From NCBI RefSeq assembly GCF_030052995.1, contig NZ_JASJPW010000001.1, forward strand, positions 988,501-1,052,500: a stretch of 64,000 bases of DNA. The letters run 5' to 3'. The translations under genes and the position numbers were made by a program. Of the stretch, positions 60,705 through 64,000 are shown one piece after another. The DNA comes from Gemmobacter sp. 24YEA27. Lineage in GTDB: Bacteria > Pseudomonadota > Alphaproteobacteria > Rhodobacterales > Rhodobacteraceae. The number at the start of each line of letters is the position of its first letter. Within the stretch, counting starts at the first letter, position 1. Under the pieces are notes generated by a model, which saw nothing but the letters and a program-made list of their open reading frames with translations, was not told the origin of the DNA and searched no databases.

Positions 60705-60866
60705 CCGGCGGGCGCGATCTGGTTCAGCTACTCGTAATGACCACCCGCCACCAGCCCGACGACGACCGGAAGGCCTTGGCCCTCAGGGTGTGAGGCCGCG
60801 CTGATCCGGCTCAATGCCGGGATCGCCATGCTTCACTGCGCCAAAAATGCGGAGGACGGCCCATGA
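60671..60866 (+). pseudogene. Phage early-cassette protein 4, right copy, frameshifted
   Basis: MRKTLDALDELTGGRDLVQL... matches the left copy until KALA, where CCC at 60780-60782 replaces CC and brings a stop at 60791-60793. In the shifted frame the expected GCEAALIRLNAGIAMLHCAK tail is still readable up to a stop overlapping the next ATG. A one-base insertion, recent or a sequencing error. Confidence 0.65.
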
Positions 60867-61111
60867 GCTATTCCGACAAGGTCCGGGCCGAGGTTGCCGC
60901 CCGCTACGGTGTCCCGGTCCGCTGTCCGGTCCGGATCATCCCGCCCGGGGTGATTGCGGCTGACACCGATCCATGGACATCAGTTGGGGCTGTCCGGCGC
61001 GGGCGCCTGCTCACCGCCAAGGAGCGCTTGCAGATGGCTGAGCTGCGGGACGGCGGCGCGGGCTTCCGGGAGATCGGCCGGTATCTGAACCGCAGCTACA
61101 GTCACGCCTAG
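60863..61111 (+). CDS. Phage early-cassette protein 5, right copy (HTH-like, 82 aa)
   Basis: MSYSDKVRAEVAARYGVPVR..., then a C-terminal segment LQMAELRDGGAGFREIGRYL followed by NRSYSHA, which looks like a GcrA/resolvase-type helix-turn-helix. Better preserved in the HTH than the left copy. Last gene before tRNA-Met; 194 bp of noncoding DNA follows. Probable small DNA-binding protein. Confidence 0.7.
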   Translation: MSYSDKVRAEVAARYGVPVRCPVRIIPPGVIAADTDPWTSVGAVRRGRLLTAKERLQMAELRDGGAGFREIGRYLNRSYSHA

Positions 61112-61305
61112 AGCGTTCTGGTCTGCTTCGCGTGACAGACGAATCATCCCTCGGTTGCGACGGAAGGTGATTTGTCGCGCTGACTTAATGCCGCCAATGG
61201 TTAGGATTGGTGGTCGTCAGTCGTTTTGATATTGGCGGGCAGGTAAGCGGATATCTCGGGAGAGATCCGAAATTTCCAGTTAAAACAAACATTTGTGCTT
61301 GAAAG

Positions 61306-61382
61306 TGGTGGCGAGGGAGGGACTCGAACCCTCGACCTTGCGATTATGAGTCGCACGCTCTAACCAGCTGAGCTACCTAGCC
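61306..61382 (-). tRNA. tRNA-Met(CAT), elongator
   Basis: Cloverleaf with encoded CCA: D stem GCTC/GAGC, anticodon stem TGCGA/TCGCA around CTCATAA (anticodon CAT), T stem GAGGG/CCCTC. It resembles E. coli elongator tRNA-Met. The acceptor stem GGCTAGG/CCTCGCC has one mismatch (T4 against C69), where CCTAGCC would pair fully. Its 3' end faces the phage island, mirroring tRNA-Leu at the other edge. Confidence 0.92.
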
Positions 61383-61442
61383 ACTGGGCGGGGGATATGC
61401 GGGCCGGTCAGGAGCGTCAAGGGGGTATACGCGCTTTTTGCT

Positions 61443-63476
61443 TCAGTTTGCGGACTCAGCTTTGCCAGGACCATGGGCGATGCGGGGCCTGCCGGTTGCG
61501 GTGACGGTGACGGTGGCTTCGATAAACAGGATCTGTCCCTCGACTCCCGCCTCGGAAATCTCGCGTCTGGCGGTAAGGTGAAGGTCGACTGCCCCTGCCT
61601 CACGCGCGCGGGCGGCCGCCTCGGTGCGCAGCTCGGTTTCCAGTGCCTCCAGCGCCGCGTCGCGGTCGCCATAGGCTTTGGGGCCAGTGGTGAAATGCGC
61701 CACAAACCGCCCCTGGGCCGGTGATGTCACAAGGCCCGAGACGCGCTGGCTGACCTGACCTGCCACGGCCCCGATCGCATTCGCGACACCGGCATGTTCC
61801 GGCAGGATCATCTCACAGCCAAGACGCGCGCCCACCGCGCCATAGTAGGACGGCGCCGAGGCGCCAAGGCCGATCACCGGCAAGGCCAGTCGCGCTGACA
61901 GCGCCATGACGCCCTGGTGCTGGTCAAGCCCCGCCACCAGTAGCGGATGGCGCGCCAGTGCCGCCGCGTCTTCGTCACTGAATCGCGGGTCTTCGGCAAA
62001 GGCGGCCTCCAGCAGGCAGCCGGCGGTCTGGGCGGTGACCTGGTCAATGATCCGCCGCGCCATGTCTTCGGCGCCGGGTGCGAACCGTTCGCCCGCGCCA
62101 GTGCGGCGCAATGCCAGCAGACGCAGCGCTTTTTCGGCAGCCTCCCGGTCCCAGTCGCTCAGGCGACCCGCAACATGGCTTGCATCCGAGGGGGTCACGC
62201 CGGAAAGCATCACCAGCCCGCGCGCGACAAGGCGGTCCAGGGCCGCTGCTTCGAGCCGCGAGGTCAGCGCCTTCGCGACCGGCATCGGTGCGGTAATCCG
62301 CTCCAGCAGGGCGCGGTCACGCGGGCCAAGGCCACCGGTCTGTTCGACTCCCCGCATCGGCACGACGAAGCGGCCGTCATATTCGCCTGGCGCCGGGCCG
62401 GAAAGCCAGCGCTCCAGCGCCTCATGCACCATATCGCGCGCCGTCATCGCCAGCAGGGAAACCGGCAGCAACCGGCGCGGCCCGAGGCGCAGCCGCCCCG
62501 AGAGGCCGTCACTGACCAGATGCACTTCCGAATCGCCGCCAAGGCCGGTGGTGCGCATCGCCACGGCCTCGACCATGGTGCGGAACCCGCCGACGCGGGC
62601 GCCTTCGGGATCGATTTCGGGCAGGCCACCGCGCAGGATCGCCACATCGGTTGTGGTGCCCCCGATATCCGAGACCAGCGCGTCCTGCGCACCGGTCAGC
62701 CAGCGCGCGCCGACAATCGAGGCGGCGGGCCCGGAGAGGATCGTCTCAATGGGACGCTCGCGCACCATCGCGGCAGAGATCAGCGCGCCATCGCCGCGCA
62801 CCACCATCAGGGGCGCATCAACGCCGATCCGGGCCAGATGGCGTTCGCAGGCGGCGACGAGACGGTCGATCATCCCGATCAGCCGCGCGTTCAGCACGGC
62901 AGTCAGCGCGCGTTTCGGGCCATTCAGCCGCGCCGACAGCTCATGCGAACAGGTGACCGGGCGGCCTGTCACCTGGCGGATCAGGTCGCGCGCCGCAAGC
63001 TCATGCGCGGGGTTGCGGGTGGCGAAACGGGCGGCGACGGCAAAGCCCATCACCTCGGGGCCAAGCGCGGTCACCTCGGCCCTGAGCCGTGCGAGATCAG
63101 GGGGGGACGCCTCTATTCCGGCATGGCTGTGGCCGCCGGCAATGCGGATCACCGGATCGCCCTTCAGCGCATCAGAAAGGCCCGCGCGCGCGAGGTCATC
63201 TTCATCAAAGCCCATGGTGATCAGCGCGACACGGCCGCCCTGGCCCTCGACCAGCGCATTGGTGGCCAGCGTCGTGGACAGCGAGACCAGCGCGATCTGC
63301 TGCGCCGATACGCCCGATTGCGCCAGCGCGCCATCGACGGCACCGCCGATGCCTTCGGCCAGATCATGCCGCGTGGTCAAGGACTTGGCTGTTCCCAGAA
63401 TGCGGTTCTCCGCCTCGTCCAGGATGACCGCATCGGTATAGGTGCCGCCGGTATCGACCCCGAGGAAAAAGGCCAT
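61443..63476 (-). CDS. Hydantoinase/oxoprolinase family protein (HyuA-like)
   Basis: ATP-dependent amidohydrolase subunit of 677 residues in the hydantoinase A/5-oxoprolinase/acetone carboxylase beta family. ASKHA-fold motifs: GVDTGGTYTDAVIL (phosphate-1), LSTTLATNALVEGQGG, MVVRGDGALISAAMVRERPI, LSGPAASIVGARWL, SDIGGTTTDVAILRGG and AGLDQHQGVMALSARL. MAFFLGVDTGG is taken as the start; 21 upstream codons are not conserved. The usual HyuB partner is not adjacent. Substrate may be a hydantoin, oxoproline or other cyclic amide. Confidence 0.88.
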   Translation of the reverse strand: MAFFLGVDTGGTYTDAVILDEAENRILGTAKSLTTRHDLAEGIGGAVDGALAQSGVSAQQIALVSLSTTLATNALVEGQGGRVALITMGFDEDDLARAGLSDALKGDPVIRIAGGHSHAGIEASPPDLARLRAEVTALGPEVMGFAVAARFATRNPAHELAARDLIRQVTGRPVTCSHELSARLNGPKRALTAVLNARLIGMIDRLVAACERHLARIGVDAPLMVVRGDGALISAAMVRERPIETILSGPAASIVGARWLTGAQDALVSDIGGTTTDVAILRGGLPEIDPEGARVGGFRTMVEAVAMRTTGLGGDSEVHLVSDGLSGRLRLGPRRLLPVSLLAMTARDMVHEALERWLSGPAPGEYDGRFVVPMRGVEQTGGLGPRDRALLERITAPMPVAKALTSRLEAAALDRLVARGLVMLSGVTPSDASHVAGRLSDWDREAAEKALRLLALRRTGAGERFAPGAEDMARRIIDQVTAQTAGCLLEAAFAEDPRFSDEDAAALARHPLLVAGLDQHQGVMALSARLALPVIGLGASAPSYYGAVGARLGCEMILPEHAGVANAIGAVAGQVSQRVSGLVTSPAQGRFVAHFTTGPKAYGDRDAALEALETELRTEAAARAREAGAVDLHLTARREISEAGVEGQILFIEATVTVTATGRPRIAHGPGKAESAN

Positions 63477-63513
63477 GACCCGTCCTTCACTGCTGTTCGT
63501 TGCGCGCCCCTTG

Positions 63514-64000
63514 CTACTGCGGCAGGCAAGGCGGGTCATCCCCGGAAGCGACGTTTTCCGCCCGCTTTCGCGTCGCGGATGACAGTTTCACCGCTTGTTT
63601 GCGCCGGGATGCCACCGGGATGCCCAGCTGCTCGCGGTATTTGGCGATGGTGCGCCGGGCCAGTGGTGCGCCGGCACCGGCCAAAGCTTCGGCCAGGGTT
63701 GCATCGGTCAGGGGCGCGGTCGGGTCTTCGGCTGCGATCATCTGCGCCAGCGCATCGCGCATCGCCGCCCCTGCCGGCCCACCCTTGCGCACGGCGGGCG
63801 AGAACATCGCGCGCAGCCAATAGACCCCGCTTCCGGTATCGACCGAGGTGCCCTGGACAAGCCGGCTCACCGTGCTCTGATGCAGGCCAAGACTTGCCGC
63901 CACCTCGCTCATGGTCATGGGGGAAAGCGCGCGCAGCCCCTGTTTCGCAACCAGCGGCTGGCGGCGCAGGATCTCGGTCCCGATGCGCAACAGCGAATTG
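63514..64000 (-). CDS. rpoN: RNA polymerase sigma-54 factor, C-terminal part
   Basis: The 3' end of rpoN, cut by the window. DNA-binding domain with LSPMTMSEVAASLGLHQSTV (HTH) and SRLVQGTSVDTGSGVYWLRAMFS, and the RpoN box ARRTIAKYREQLGIPVASRR, a slight variant of ARRTVAKYREMLxIxSSxxR. Sigma-54 directs nitrogen- and other stress-related promoters with enhancer-binding ATPases. The remainder lies to the right of the window. Confidence 0.92.
   Translation of the reverse strand, partial: NSLLRIGTEILRRQPLVAKQGLRALSPMTMSEVAASLGLHQSTVSRLVQGTSVDTGSGVYWLRAMFSPAVRKGGPAGAAMRDALAQMIAAEDPTAPLTDATLAEALAGAGAPLARRTIAKYREQLGIPVASRRKQAVKLSSATRKRAENVASGDDPPCLPQ

Larger units (their letters stand above)
59849..61241. 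repeat. Right copy of inverted early-gene cassette
   Basis: Five overlapping rightward genes in the same order as the leftward cassette at 43113-44389, plus a conserved noncoding tail (ACCACCA...GACT...CCCGCC in reverse complement). It abuts the 3' end of tRNA-Met just as the left copy abuts the 3' end of tRNA-Leu. This copy shows more decay: one frameshift and one lost stop codon. Confidence 0.8.

Noticed and set aside
42955..61305. Integrase, excisionase or recombinase gene
   Set aside because: Looked for tyrosine-recombinase RxxHxxR...Y patterns and serine-recombinase motifs in the island frames; none found.
42930..61330. Direct att repeat formed by the tRNA 3' ends
   Set aside because: tRNA-Leu and tRNA-Met share only the generic GGTTCGAGTCC T-arm; no duplicated 3' end of either tRNA was seen inside the island.

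Overview
The window looks like a chromosome segment of a high-GC alphaproteobacterium, most likely of the Rhodobacterales (Paracoccaceae). Supporting this are the GC-rich codon use, a family mix typical of that order (NIPSNAP, NDUFA9-like, GFA, UPF0324 and TauE/SafE proteins), separated gltD and gltB genes, and a tRNA-bounded prophage remnant. Genus cannot be fixed from sequence reading alone.

Layout. 1-8.3 kb: a probable sulfonate module. It has a UPF0324 exporter (cut by the window edge and frameshifted), NIPSNAP, an SsuB/TauB-type ABC transporter, a TauE/SafE exporter, and a divergent LysR gene with two dehydrogenases resembling the (R)- and (S)-sulfolactate dehydrogenases ComC and SlcC. 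A 15-bp motif recurs at three promoters and may define one LysR regulon. 8.5-13 kb: Nudix hydrolase, PiT phosphate transporter, LysR/SDR divergent pair, DUF924. 13.9-20 kb: an LLM flavin monooxygenase with a ribose-type ABC importer. Its binding-protein gene carries an in-frame amber codon, and the operon ends in a frameshifted stump of an acyl-CoA-dehydrogenase-like (DszC/SfnB-type) gene. 19.97-21.3 kb is largely degenerate.

21.3-25.7 kb: a glycosyltransferase/TPR protein, then an operon in which an APC-family permease is packed with five small membrane proteins and one soluble protein, possibly a multi-subunit transporter. 26.3-31.6 kb: a hybrid histidine kinase (PAS, HisKA, HATPase, REC, REC, Hpt) overlapping a PleD-like diguanylate cyclase gene with a probable C-terminal frameshift. 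31.7-42.7 kb: agmatinase/ureohydrolase, GNAT, gltB, GFA protein, secreted protein, gltD, uppP and an NDUFA9-like protein.

42.9-61.4 kb is an 18-kb phage-derived island bounded by the 3' ends of two convergent tRNA genes, tRNA-Leu(CAG) and tRNA-Met(CAT). Each end carries a copy of the same five-gene early cassette in inverted orientation, which includes a small DnaA domain IV-like protein. Between them lie lysis genes (holin-like, amidase endolysin, spanin-like), two tail proteins with SGNH hydrolase domains, a primase/prim-pol/SGNH chimera, an N-terminally truncated helicase, a dead NrdH gene and a two-gene surface-sugar cargo (GT4 and WecB). No integrase, terminase, portal or capsid gene is visible, so the island looks collapsed and non-autonomous. 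61.4-64 kb: a hydantoinase/oxoprolinase subunit and the 3' end of rpoN.

Several genes carry single-base indels or nonsense changes. Some sit in short homopolymer runs and may be sequencing errors; others, such as the NrdH active-site losses and the gene stumps, look like genuine decay.
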